6,195 nt of DNA from Acetobacteraceae bacterium. Lineage in GTDB: Bacteria; Pseudomonadota; Alphaproteobacteria; Acetobacterales; Acetobacteraceae. A program made the position numbers and the translations under genes. The stretch covers positions 1 to 6,195 of the forward strand of contig CANJOG010000129.1 of the NCBI GenBank assembly GCA_947475475.1, in the 5' to 3' direction. The first letter of the stretch is position 1. The number at the start of each line of letters is the position of its first letter. The notes beneath the pieces are model-generated. The model did not search any database, had not been told where the DNA came from, and was given only the letters and a program-made list of their open reading frames with translations. Positions 1 through 6,195 of the stretch are shown piece by piece.

Positions 1-1041
1 CACTGTGGCGCGCCAGGAGGCGAGCATGGCGTAGGAACTCACCAGCCAGGACAGCGATGACTGCACCTGGGCAAAGGCGCCGGTAATGCGCGTCAGGCCG
101 CCGAGCGCGATGGCGCCGCTGAAATAGCGTGGCGAGGCCACGACAAACGGGAAAATGCCGGCGACCTGATTATATCCGGCGGTCAGCGCGTTGAGGAATT
201 TGGTCTGGCGCATGATGAGCCACCAGTTCGCCGCCACCGCGCCGAACCGCGTATGCAGCGCTGCCTTTTCATCGGCCTCGCCGGCATGCAGCGCCACGCC
301 TTCCATGTTTTCCCGCAGCCGGGATAGCGAAAAACGGAAATCCGCCTCCACCTTCTCCTGTCGGAAATTCAGGAATGCCAGAGGCCGGCCGACGAGATGC
401 GTCAGCACCGTGCCGACGACGGCATAGATCAGCGCGACCCAGAGCAGATAGGCCGGGATGGTGATACCCAGCAGCGTCAGCGGGCCGGAGAGCGACCAGA
501 GAATGCCGACAAAACTAACGAAGGTGACAATATTCGAGAGCAGATCAAGCCCGATCGAGAGTGTCTCGGCGCAGAACTGGCGCAGATCGTCGGCGATGCG
601 CTGGTCGGGGTTGTCGGTGCCGGTGCTGTCCGGATTGGCGGCGAGGCTGATGCGGTAATAGGCGCGGTCGGCCAGCCAGATCGTCAGAAAATGCTCGGTC
701 AGCCAGCGGCGCCAGCGAATTTGCAGCCACTGGTTGAGATAGCGGCGATAGACCGCGACGGCGATGTAGAGGGCGGCGATCAGTGCGAAGCCCGGCATCA
801 TATTGCCATCGCTCCAACGGCCAAGCAGCAGCAATTCGAAGAAGGCGCCCTGGTCCTTGTTCTGCAGGCTGTCGAAGAAGGCGCCATTCCAGAAATTCAG
901 GACCACATCCATCCCCACCAGACTGAGGTTCAGGATGATGATGGCGGCGAGCATCAGCCGGGCGAACCATCGCTCCTCGGAGCGGAAATAGGGGGCCGAG
1001 AGACGCCAGGCATCGGCGAGGAAGGGGCCAAGATTGCGCAT
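1..1041 (-). CDS. YddA/SbmA-type ABC transporter, membrane-domain half (3' end beyond left edge)
   Basis: This is the N-terminal 347 residues of an inner-membrane transporter of the COG4178 type (ATP-binding/permease family including E. coli YddA, related to SbmA/BacA peptide uptake proteins). The sequence shows hydrophobic segments at about 26-50, 82-104, 162-185, 187-215, 290-312 and 315-345. It has the family-like stretch DNPDQRIADDLRQF (143-156), then EADFRFSLSRLRENMEGVAL (232-251) and PRYFSGAIALGG (304-315). Family members are usually about 560-600 residues with a C-terminal ATPase; that part would lie beyond base 1, so Walker motifs cannot be checked. The ATG at 1041 is the only good start, because an in-frame TAA lies about 18 bases upstream. 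I see no strong ribosome binding site, so translation may be coupled to the DUF3253 gene ending 18 bases before. The substrate cannot be told; peptides or cobalamin-like compounds are known for relatives. Confidence 0.9.
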   Translation of the reverse strand, partial: MRNLGPFLADAWRLSAPYFRSEERWFARLMLAAIIILNLSLVGMDVVLNFWNGAFFDSLQNKDQGAFFELLLLGRWSDGNMMPGFALIAALYIAVAVYRRYLNQWLQIRWRRWLTEHFLTIWLADRAYYRISLAANPDSTGTDNPDQRIADDLRQFCAETLSIGLDLLSNIVTFVSFVGILWSLSGPLTLLGITIPAYLLWVALIYAVVGTVLTHLVGRPLAFLNFRQEKVEADFRFSLSRLRENMEGVALHAGEADEKAALHTRFGAVAANWWLIMRQTKFLNALTAGYNQVAGIFPFVVASPRYFSGAIALGGLTRITGAFAQVQSSLSWLVSSYAMLASWRATV

Positions 1042-1059
1042 GCTGTGGTGCCGCTGGTT

Positions 1060-1392
1060 TTATTGTGTGTCGGTTTCAGCCGTATCACGCCGCGCGCGCA
1101 GGCGGATGACTCCGCGCAGCTCGTCCGGATTGATCGGCTTGCCTTTACGGAGAATCTCGATCTTGCCGTCGCGGGCCAGCCGCTGGGCGGCGCGGCGGAC
1201 GGCGGTGAGCAGTCGCTGGAACTCCAGGCTCTGGCTCAGCGCGCGGGCGACGTCCTCGGGCGAGAAGGATTTGCCCGGCGGGCAGGCTTCCGCGTGGCGC
1301 AGTATTTCCGCCGCCACGCCGTGATCGGCGGCCTCTGTTGGGGTCGCGTGATCGGGGGGGCTTTCGGGCTGGTCGGGGCTGGTCTCGTTCAT
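1060..1392 (-). CDS. DUF3253 domain protein (small, winged-helix-like, function unknown)
   Basis: This is a 110-residue soluble protein. The first 24 residues are rich in Pro, Glu and Asp and probably disordered. Residues about 25-100 match the DUF3253 pattern as I remember it: an AEILRHAEACPPGKSFSPEDVARAL opening (split here at 27-36 and 37-52), a LLTAVRRAAQRLARDGKIEI helix-and-strand part (61-80), then RKGKPINPDELRGVIRLR (82-99). The family is thought to adopt a winged-helix fold, but no function is established. The start is uncertain: ATG at 1392 keeps the whole domain, while an in-frame GTG at 1446, six bases after the EAL stop, would add 18 unremarkable residues. Neither has a convincing ribosome binding site. 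It lies between the EAL gene and the transporter on the same strand, so co-transcription is likely. Confidence 0.83.
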   Translation of the reverse strand: MNETSPDQPESPPDHATPTEAADHGVAAEILRHAEACPPGKSFSPEDVARALSQSLEFQRLLTAVRRAAQRLARDGKIEILRKGKPINPDELRGVIRLRARRDTAETDTQ

Positions 1393-1452
1393 GCGGCTTG
1401 CATGGCGCGAACTTCCCGGTTCCGCAAGCACGGAGGGGACGGGCACTTGGCG

Positions 1453-2343
1453 TCAGCCGCCATGCAGCACCCGGCTGACCTGCTCGGCGGGCAAAGCCGG
1501 GTTGAACAGGAAGCCCTGGCCCTGGTCGCAGCCGACGCTGGCCAGGAAGCGGCACTGCCCCTCCGTCTCGATCCCCTCGGCGGCCACCGCCATGCCCATC
1601 ACATGCGCGGTCTGCACCACGGCGCGGACGATGGCGGCATCCTCCTCATCGGCCGGCAGATCGCGGATCAGGCTGCGGTCCAGCTTCAGCGCGGTCAGCG
1701 GCAGGCGTTTGAGCATGGACAGGCTGGCATAGCCGGTGCCGAAATCATCCAACGCGATGCCGATGCCGAGATCTCGTATGGCCGAGAGCGCCAGCAGCGT
1801 GTCGGCATCGCCATCGACGAGCATGGACTCGGTGAATTCCAGTTCCAGACGCTCTGCATCGAGGCCGGAGGCTTCCAGCGCCTCGGCGATCTGGCCGAGC
1901 AGGGCGGCGCCACGCAATTGCCGTGCCGCGATATTGACCGAGACGATGCTGCCGAGCGCCCCCGCTGGCACAGGCCAATGCGCCGCGATGCGGCAGGCCT
2001 GGGAGAGCACCCAGCCGCCGAGCGGCACGATCAGCTCACTGCGCTCGGCGATGGGCAGGAACACAGCGGGTGCGATCAGGCCGCGCTTGCGGTGCGGCCA
2101 GCGCAGCAAAGCCTCCGCGCCGAAGCACTGCCGGTCGGCCAGGCTGTAGCGGGGCTGGAAATGCAGTGTGAGTGTCCTGGCCGTGAGGGCCTGGCGCAGA
2201 TCCTGCTCGATGCGCCGTCGGTCGCTGGCCAAAGCGCGCGGGTCGGTGCCGAGGCGGAAACGGGTTTGCGCGCCCGCCTTGCCCTTCACTGTGGGATGGG
2301 GCGCCGGGTCGGAGCCTTCTGTCTCGGTAGGGATTGCCTGCAT
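1453..2343 (-). CDS. Stand-alone EAL-domain cyclic-di-GMP phosphodiesterase
   Basis: This 296-residue cytosolic protein is predicted to hydrolyse cyclic di-GMP to linear pGpG. The EAL domain fills residues about 45-295. Metal and catalytic positions are all present: EALLRW with E77, VNIAARQL with N137, LELEFTES with E169 and E172, DDFGTGYAS with D199 and D200, LKLDRSLI with K220, AAEGIET with E256, and DQGQGF with Q276. The signature is fully intact, so I expect an active enzyme rather than a degenerate binding protein. There is no GGDEF, PAS, receiver or membrane segment. The first 44 residues are a polar tail, and RRRIEQDLRQAL (42-53) resembles the linker that usually joins GGDEF to EAL. 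The ATG at 2343 has only a weak GAGAG upstream. It is the first gene of the leftward unit with DUF3253 and the transporter, and is divergent from the 332-residue gene. Confidence 0.95.
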   Translation of the reverse strand: MQAIPTETEGSDPAPHPTVKGKAGAQTRFRLGTDPRALASDRRRIEQDLRQALTARTLTLHFQPRYSLADRQCFGAEALLRWPHRKRGLIAPAVFLPIAERSELIVPLGGWVLSQACRIAAHWPVPAGALGSIVSVNIAARQLRGAALLGQIAEALEASGLDAERLELEFTESMLVDGDADTLLALSAIRDLGIGIALDDFGTGYASLSMLKRLPLTALKLDRSLIRDLPADEEDAAIVRAVVQTAHVMGMAVAAEGIETEGQCRFLASVGCDQGQGFLFNPALPAEQVSRVLHGG

Positions 2344-2388
2344 GCGACTCTCGCGGATGAGATTTGTCCCATTCTGTGTCGCTAGGCG

Positions 2389-2404
2389 TTACCGATTGGT
2401 TAAC
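2389..2404 (+). promoter_or_regulatory. Possible CtrA box (TTAC-N7-TTAAC)
   Basis: The bases read TTAC, seven bases, then TTAAC. The alphaproteobacterial CtrA consensus is TTAA-N7-TTAA(C), so this differs at one position of the first half site. It sits in the divergent intergenic region, 46 bases before the EAL start and about 105 bases before the start of the 332-residue gene, which is a sensible place for a regulator. A single near-match to a short AT-rich motif can arise by chance, and no ctrA gene is visible here. Confidence 0.25.
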
Positions 2405-2501
2405 GGGCCGGCTGAGCCGGGCTGGGACCCCTTCACACATTCTTAGGACGTCTGCGGCAGGATGAGACTCCGGTCCTTTTTCCGGGTGAACCTCAGTTTT
2501 C

Positions 2502-2505
2502 GAGG
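2502..2505 (+). promoter_or_regulatory. Ribosome binding site choosing ATG 2510
   Basis: GAGG lies four bases before the ATG at 2510. The upstream in-frame ATG at 2462 has only an AGG directly touching it, which is too close to work well. This favours the 332-residue product over a 348-residue one. Confidence 0.5.
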
Positions 2506-2509
2506 CAAC

Positions 2510-3508
2510 ATGAGCACGCAGTCCGATCCGGAATTCTGCCGGTTGCAGCACCGGGGTTTCCAACTTTTTCAGAATGTCATGTTCTGCCGGTCGGATTCCG
2601 ACGGCATTCCGGCGCTGCGCTTCAGCCTGGGCGAGCGTGAGGCGGCGCTGCCGATCGATGCCGTACAGCGTGAACTGGACATCGCCGATGACACCGATGA
2701 CGGGCGGATGCTGGCGATGATCGCCGGCGCGCTGGATTTCGTCACGTGTCTCCGCCCGGGCGACAAGCTGCCGCCGGAAATCCTCAGCGGCGCGGCAAGC
2801 TGGGAGCCGAGCGAGCAGCATCGTGCCATCGCCTCGGCCCGGCTCAGGCTGCAACTCGTCGCCTGGCTGCGCGCCGATGGTGCCGCCTTTGGCGACTGGG
2901 GTGGCGAGGGGCGGGACATGCTGGCCCTGGTGGAGGCGCCGGCGATGCGCGCCTCGATCGGGCAGGCGCTGGAACGGGCTGCACAGGCGCTCAACCTGCC
3001 GGATGGGCAGGCTGTGCTCGACCAGCTTGAAGAGGTTGCAGGGGAAGTCGCCTTTATCGAGGCTCTGCGTGACCGGCTATTGCGGCCCTTGCGGGGAATG
3101 GTGGCACGGCTGCGCCATCTGCACAGCGCCGCGCGGGGCGATTCGGAGCAGAGGCAGACCTTCACGCGCCTCCATCTGCTGGCCAGCCGCGCTTTGGCGC
3201 AAATCAGTGGGCGGTTCGATGAGCTCGATGCGCTGACGGGTGAGGTGATTGCCATGCTGCGCAATGCACATAGCCAATGCGCCTTTATTCGCTCGAACCG
3301 GGACTGGCTCTACCGGAGCCTGCGCGCCTGGGAGGACATATTGACGAGCTGGGAGGCGCAAGACGCCGGCGCGGATGAGCACGGACGGCGCTTGCTGCTG
3401 CGCACCTACCAGTTCCTGGCACCGCGCTTCATGCCCGTCTCCGAATGGAACTCGTCGTTGCGCGAGGTCCAGGCGCCGAAGAAAAAAGTGGCGCAACTGG
3501 TGTGGTAG
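2510..3508 (+). CDS. Uncharacterised soluble, mostly helical protein
   Basis: I do not recognise this 332-residue protein. It has no signal peptide or membrane segment, so it is probably cytosolic. Residues about 9-60 form a compact mixed region (FQLFQNVMFCRSDSDG at 18-32). Residues 65-125 and 145-285 read as amphipathic helices rich in Ala, Leu, Arg and Glu, with possible coiled-coil stretches near 166-205 and 225-255. The C-terminal part has an aromatic segment TYQFLAPRFMPVSEW (299-313) that looks like a conserved motif, and a basic end (KKK at 324-326). I see no PilZ, GGDEF, HD, kinase or helix-turn-helix signature. Codon use and GC-rich third positions match the neighbours, supporting a real gene. 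It is divergent from the EAL gene and convergent with DUF924. An ATG at 2462 would add 16 residues. A structural or regulatory partner role is possible but unproven. Confidence 0.82.
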   Translation: MSTQSDPEFCRLQHRGFQLFQNVMFCRSDSDGIPALRFSLGEREAALPIDAVQRELDIADDTDDGRMLAMIAGALDFVTCLRPGDKLPPEILSGAASWEPSEQHRAIASARLRLQLVAWLRADGAAFGDWGGEGRDMLALVEAPAMRASIGQALERAAQALNLPDGQAVLDQLEEVAGEVAFIEALRDRLLRPLRGMVARLRHLHSAARGDSEQRQTFTRLHLLASRALAQISGRFDELDALTGEVIAMLRNAHSQCAFIRSNRDWLYRSLRAWEDILTSWEAQDAGADEHGRRLLLRTYQFLAPRFMPVSEWNSSLREVQAPKKKVAQLVW

Positions 3509-3527
3509 GCCCGTTGACGTCGGGATT

Positions 3528-4106
3528 TCAGAACCCGTCCGGGCGCTTGGCCAGGAAATCCAGTTCGTCTGCCGTGCTGGAGCGGCCAAGCACCGCATTA
3601 CGGTGTGGAAAGCGCCCGAAGCGGACGATGACCTCGTGATGGCGCTCGGCATATTCCATGACGAAATCCATGCCTGGAAAATTTCGTAGTTGCTCGAACA
3701 GGCGGAGTGATTCCTGTTGGTCGGCAAGATCTTCCGAATGTTCGCATGGCAGGTAGAGGAACATGCGCTCCTCCGGCCGCATGTCGCGGTCGAACCCGCT
3801 TGCGATGGCACGGCGGGCGGAGGCGCGGGCCAGCGGATCGGCGGCGAAGGCGGCCGGCGTGCCGCGGGCGATATTGCGCGGCAACTGGTCCAACGCGATT
3901 ACCAGGGCGAGGGCGCCGTGCGGGGCGGCTTCCCAGTCCGCCAGCGCGCCCTCGCGCGCTGCTGCCATGATGGCGCCGAAGCGGTCTTCCAGCATGGCGT
4001 CGAAACTGTCATCGCGGCGGAACCAGCGGGCCATCCAGGCAGATTCGGGCGGGGCGAACCAGCAGTCGAGCAGGGCGCGCGCGTCGGGTGGGGGCAAAAT
4101 GCTCAC
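3528..4106 (-). CDS. DUF924 family protein
   Basis: This 192-residue protein belongs to DUF924, a widespread bacterial and fungal family of alpha-helical, TPR-like proteins with no established biochemical role. It has no signal peptide, so it is probably cytosolic. Family hallmarks seen here are LDQLPRNIARGTPAAFA (72-88), a FLYLPCEHSEDLADQ segment (116-130), and the strongly conserved end RFGRFPHRNAVLGRSST (162-178). The length of about 190 residues is normal, so the gene looks complete. The start is a GTG at 4106 whose bases overlap the TGA of creA (GTGA, four bases), a typical sign of translational coupling. The stop lies 19 bases from the stop of the convergent 332-residue gene. Confidence 0.93.
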   Translation of the reverse strand: MSILPPPDARALLDCWFAPPESAWMARWFRRDDSFDAMLEDRFGAIMAAAREGALADWEAAPHGALALVIALDQLPRNIARGTPAAFAADPLARASARRAIASGFDRDMRPEERMFLYLPCEHSEDLADQQESLRLFEQLRNFPGMDFVMEYAERHHEVIVRFGRFPHRNAVLGRSSTADELDFLAKRPDGF

Positions 4107-4594
4107 CGGTCCAGCGGCACGGCGGTGATGCTATTATAGGGGCTGCCATCGGCGGCCAGCGCCAGTGTGCTCCAGACCAGATACAGGATCACCCGCTTTT
4201 CCTTGTCATACATCCGGTTCACCCGGATGGATTTGAAGAAGATATTGGCCTTTTCGTCGAACACCGTCTCGTTTTCCGGAAGCGTGCCATGGATTTCCAC
4301 CGGCCCGGTGGCGCGGCAGGCGATGGAATAGCGCGAGGGATCGGTAGCCAGGCCGAGCGAGCCTTTCACCCCACCGGTCTCCGCCCGCGAGACATAGCAG
4401 GAGACGCCGGCGACGCGCGGATCGTCGTAGCGGTCCACCACCACCTTGTCGTTCTTGCCGAGGATGCGGAAGGTCGTGCTGACCGCGCCGATGCGCTTGG
4501 ACTCATCGGCTCGGGCGCTGCCGGACAGGGCGGCGAGCAATCCGGCGGCGAGAAACGAAGCAGTCAGCAGAACGGAAATCGGGCGCGGCATCAT
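4103..4594 (-). CDS. creA: CreA family exported protein
   Basis: This is a 163-residue CreA-family protein. The family is named after the E. coli creABCD locus, but CreA itself is not a known regulator and its role is unknown. The N-terminus has a basic start, a hydrophobic stretch (6-23) and an ARA|DE cleavage site after residue 29, so the mature protein of about 134 residues should be periplasmic. Family features are IGAVSTTFRILGKNDKVVVD (35-54), YDDPRVAGVSCYVSRAETGG (56-75), IACRATGP (91-98), FFKSIRVNRMYDKEKRVILY (119-138) and NSITAVP (154-160). Two cysteines (66 and 93) could form a disulfide. I chose ATG 4594 because AAGGA lies six bases upstream; the ATG at 4609 would add five residues ahead of a worse site. 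No creB, creC or creD is visible. It follows ilvD by about 90 bases and overlaps the DUF924 gene. Confidence 0.95.
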   Translation of the reverse strand: MMPRPISVLLTASFLAAGLLAALSGSARADESKRIGAVSTTFRILGKNDKVVVDRYDDPRVAGVSCYVSRAETGGVKGSLGLATDPSRYSIACRATGPVEIHGTLPENETVFDEKANIFFKSIRVNRMYDKEKRVILYLVWSTLALAADGSPYNSITAVPLDR

Positions 4595-4684
4595 CCAGTT
4601 TCCTTGCATGTCACCGTGATCGGCGTCGTTGCTCAGAAGATGGTGCGCCGCGCCCGGGTTTTCAGCCAGACGTGTTGCGAGGTG
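4595..4684 (-). other. ilvD-creA spacer, no terminator seen
   Basis: These roughly 90 bases between the ilvD stop and the creA start hold the creA ribosome binding site. I see no GC hairpin followed by a run of T on the minus strand, so read-through from ilvD into creA is plausible. A weak creA promoter here cannot be excluded. Confidence 0.4.
4601..4605 (-). promoter_or_regulatory. creA ribosome binding site
   Basis: AAGGA on the minus strand lies six bases before the ATG at 4594 and nine before a second, tandem ATG at 4591. It falls inside the reading frame that would begin at 4609, so it argues for the shorter product. Confidence 0.6.
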
Positions 4685-6195
4685 TCAGTTCCGCTTACGA
4701 AGCTGGCTCACATCGCGCACCGCGCCGCGCGAGGCGCTGGTGGTCAGCGCCGCATAGGCTTGCAGCGCCATGCTGACGGTACGTTCGCGCGCCAACGGCT
4801 GCCAGGCAGCATCGCCACGCGCGTCCATTTCGGCGCGGCGGGCGGCGAGTTCGGCATTGCTCAGCGCCACGTCCAACTTGCGGTTGGGGATGTCGATCTC
4901 GATCGTATCGCCCTCACGCACCAAGCCAATCGCGCCACCCTCGGCCGCTTCCGGCGAGCAATGGCCGATGGACAGGCCCGAGGTGCCGCCGGAGAAGCGG
5001 CCATCGGTGACGAGCGCGCAGACTTTGCCCAGCCCCTTCGATTTCAGATAACTGGTCGGGTAGAGCATCTCTTGCATGCCGGGACCGCCCTTGGGCCCTT
5101 CATAGCGGATCAGCACCACATCGCCGGCCTTGATCTTACCACCCAGGATGGCCTCGACCGAGGCTTCCATGCTCTCGAAGATGCGCGCGGGGCCGGAGAA
5201 TTTCAGACTGCCCTTGTCGACGCCGGCGGTCTTCACGATCGCACCTTCCAGGGCGATGTTGCCGTAGAGCACTGCGAGCCCGCCATCCTTGCTGAAGGCG
5301 TGCTCGACATCGCGCAGCACGCCGGTCTCGCGGTCGAGATCGAGTTTCTCATAGCGCGCGGCCTGGCTGAACGCCTCGACAGTGCGGACATTGCCTGGGG
5401 CGGCGCGGAAGAATTCGGACACGCTTGCCGACGGGCTGCGGCGGATATCCCAGCGGTCCAGTGCGGCGGCGAGCGAGGTAGTGTGTACCATCGGCAGGTC
5501 GTGATGGATCAGACCGGCACGGTCGAGCTCACCGAGAATCGCCATAATGCCGCCGACGCGATGGACGTCCTCGATATGCACATCCGGCACCGAGGGCGCG
5601 ACCTTGCAGATATTCGGCACGCGGCGGGAGAGCCGGTCGATATCTTCCATCTTGAAATTCACCCCGCCTTCCTCGGCGGCGGCGAGCAGATGCAGCACGG
5701 TGTTGGTCGAACCGCCCATGGCGATATCGAGCGACATCGCATTCTCGAAGGCCTCGAAGGTGGCGATGCTGCGCGGCAGGACGGAAGCATCGTCCTGCTC
5801 ATACCAGCGGCGAGCCAGATCGACGATCAGATGACCGGCTTCGAGGAACAGCTTCTTGCGGTCGGCGTGGGTGGCAACCACGGTGCCATTGCCCGGAAGG
5901 GCCAGGCCGAGCGCCTCGGTCAGGCAGTTCATCGAATTGGCGGTGAACATGCCCGAGCAAGAGCCGCAGGTCGGGCAGGCGGAGCGTTCCTGCTCGGCCA
6001 TGTCGGCATCGCTCACCTTGTCATCGGCGGCAGCGACCATGGCGGAGATCAGGTCGGCGCGGACGATCTTGGCGCCCTGCTTGATCTTGCCGGCTTCCAT
6101 GGCGCCACCGGAGACGAAGACGGCGGGGATGTTCAGCCGCATCGCCGCCATCAGCATGCCCGGCGTGATCTTGTCGCAATTGGAGATGCAGACCA
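4685..6195 (-). CDS. ilvD: Dihydroxy-acid dehydratase, 5' end beyond right edge
   Basis: IlvD dehydrates 2,3-dihydroxy-isovalerate and 2,3-dihydroxy-3-methylvalerate to the 2-keto acids, the third common step of valine and isoleucine synthesis, in the cytosol, using an iron-sulfur cluster and magnesium. The visible 502 residues start just before CDKITPGM, whose Cys is a cluster ligand (E. coli C122). The next cluster region, [19 protein letters not shown], is at codons 5977-5921. [12 protein letters not shown] (about 5728-5693) and [20 protein letters not shown] (about 5017-4958) are also intact. The visible length fits the E. coli-type enzyme of about 616 residues, so roughly 115 N-terminal residues, with the first cluster cysteine, lie outside the window. 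The C-terminal end GAVRDVSQL is normal. The ATG at 6157 is an internal methionine, not the start. No attenuator or terminator is visible after the stop. Confidence 0.98.
   Translation of the reverse strand, partial: VCISNCDKITPGMLMAAMRLNIPAVFVSGGAMEAGKIKQGAKIVRADLISAMVAAADDKVSDADMAEQERSACPTCGSCSGMFTANSMNCLTEALGLALPGNGTVVATHADRKKLFLEAGHLIVDLARRWYEQDDASVLPRSIATFEAFENAMSLDIAMGGSTNTVLHLLAAAEEGGVNFKMEDIDRLSRRVPNICKVAPSVPDVHIEDVHRVGGIMAILGELDRAGLIHHDLPMVHTTSLAAALDRWDIRRSPSASVSEFFRAAPGNVRTVEAFSQAARYEKLDLDRETGVLRDVEHAFSKDGGLAVLYGNIALEGAIVKTAGVDKGSLKFSGPARIFESMEASVEAILGGKIKAGDVVLIRYEGPKGGPGMQEMLYPTSYLKSKGLGKVCALVTDGRFSGGTSGLSIGHCSPEAAEGGAIGLVREGDTIEIDIPNRKLDVALSNAELAARRAEMDARGDAAWQPLARERTVSMALQAYAALTTSASRGAVRDVSQLRKRN

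Larger units (their letters stand above)
2344..2509. promoter_or_regulatory. Divergent intergenic region between EAL gene and 332-residue protein gene
   Basis: This stretch of about 166 bases must hold the promoters for both divergent genes, because neither has a same-strand gene upstream. It is visibly less GC-rich than its surroundings around 2361-2404. It contains a CtrA-like direct repeat (2389-2404), then a small perfect inverted repeat CCGGC-TGA-GCCGG (2408-2420). I could not pick a convincing sigma-70 -35/-10 pair on either strand. The gene boundaries are clear, but the promoter role is inferred from gene orientation only. Confidence 0.6.

Noticed and set aside
397..2385. A 662-codon open frame on the plus strand across the transporter, DUF3253 and EAL genes
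   Set aside because: It lies opposite three genes with clear family motifs. Its translation is rich in His, Gln, Gly and Asp with no domain, as expected from the complement of GC-rich coding DNA.
2408..2420. Inverted repeat CCGGC-TGA-GCCGG as a terminator or operator
   Set aside because: Five base pairs with no T run is too short for a terminator, and such repeats are frequent in DNA this GC-rich.
2462..2509. Upstream ATG 2462 as the start of the 332-residue protein
   Set aside because: The purine run touches the ATG, and the extra 16 residues (rich in Arg and Phe) look like translated leader. ATG 2510 has GAGG at a workable distance. Not fully excluded.
2036..2854. A 272-codon minus-strand frame spanning the divergent intergenic region
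   Set aside because: It overlaps the EAL gene in another frame and the 332-residue gene on the other strand. Its translation is low-complexity, rich in Arg, Pro and Ala, and matches nothing known to me.
2569..3264. A 231-codon minus-strand frame inside the 332-residue gene
   Set aside because: It is Ser/Arg/Ala-rich as typical antisense shadow. The plus-strand frame has a ribosome binding site and a more protein-like composition. Because the plus-strand protein is itself unrecognised, this is less certain than the other rejections.
3077..3811. A 244-codon minus-strand frame crossing the convergent gap
   Set aside because: It overlaps the recognised DUF924 gene in another frame and the 332-residue gene on the opposite strand, and has no recognisable domain.
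4685..6157. Complete 490-residue dehydratase starting at 6157
   Set aside because: The frame continues upstream through the essential CDKITPGM cluster motif to the window edge, so the gene is cut by the window and not short.

Overview
The window is high-GC DNA from a chromosome, most likely of an alphaproteobacterium, possibly Rhodospirillales-like. This is inferred from base composition, from protein sequence style and from a near-match to the alphaproteobacterial CtrA box. No rRNA or species marker is present, so the taxon is a guess. Coding density is very high, and I see no tRNA, rRNA, CRISPR array, insertion sequence or phage gene.

Left part (1-2343, all minus strand, read right to left): a stand-alone EAL-domain cyclic-di-GMP phosphodiesterase with every catalytic motif intact is followed by a small DUF3253 protein. 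After that comes the membrane half of a YddA-type ABC transporter (ATP-binding/permease family of the SbmA/BacA kind), which runs off the left edge. The gaps are short, so this looks like one transcription unit starting near 2350-2400.

Middle (2344-3508): a divergent intergenic region of about 166 bases holds a CtrA-like sequence. It separates the EAL gene from a plus-strand gene for a soluble, mostly helical protein of 332 residues that I do not recognise. This protein is the least explained part of the window.

Right part (3528-6195, all minus strand): ilvD (dihydroxy-acid dehydratase of branched-chain amino acid synthesis, cut by the right edge), then creA (exported protein of unknown role), then a DUF924 gene that overlaps the end of creA by four bases (GTGA). 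The DUF924 gene converges on the 332-residue gene with only 19 bases between their stop codons.

Only ilvD has a firmly known metabolic role. The EAL protein has a firmly predicted reaction but an unknown signalling context. I find no clear evidence of a new defence, mobile or secretion system. The best lead is the divergent pair of the EAL phosphodiesterase and the unknown 332-residue protein across a possible CtrA-controlled promoter region.
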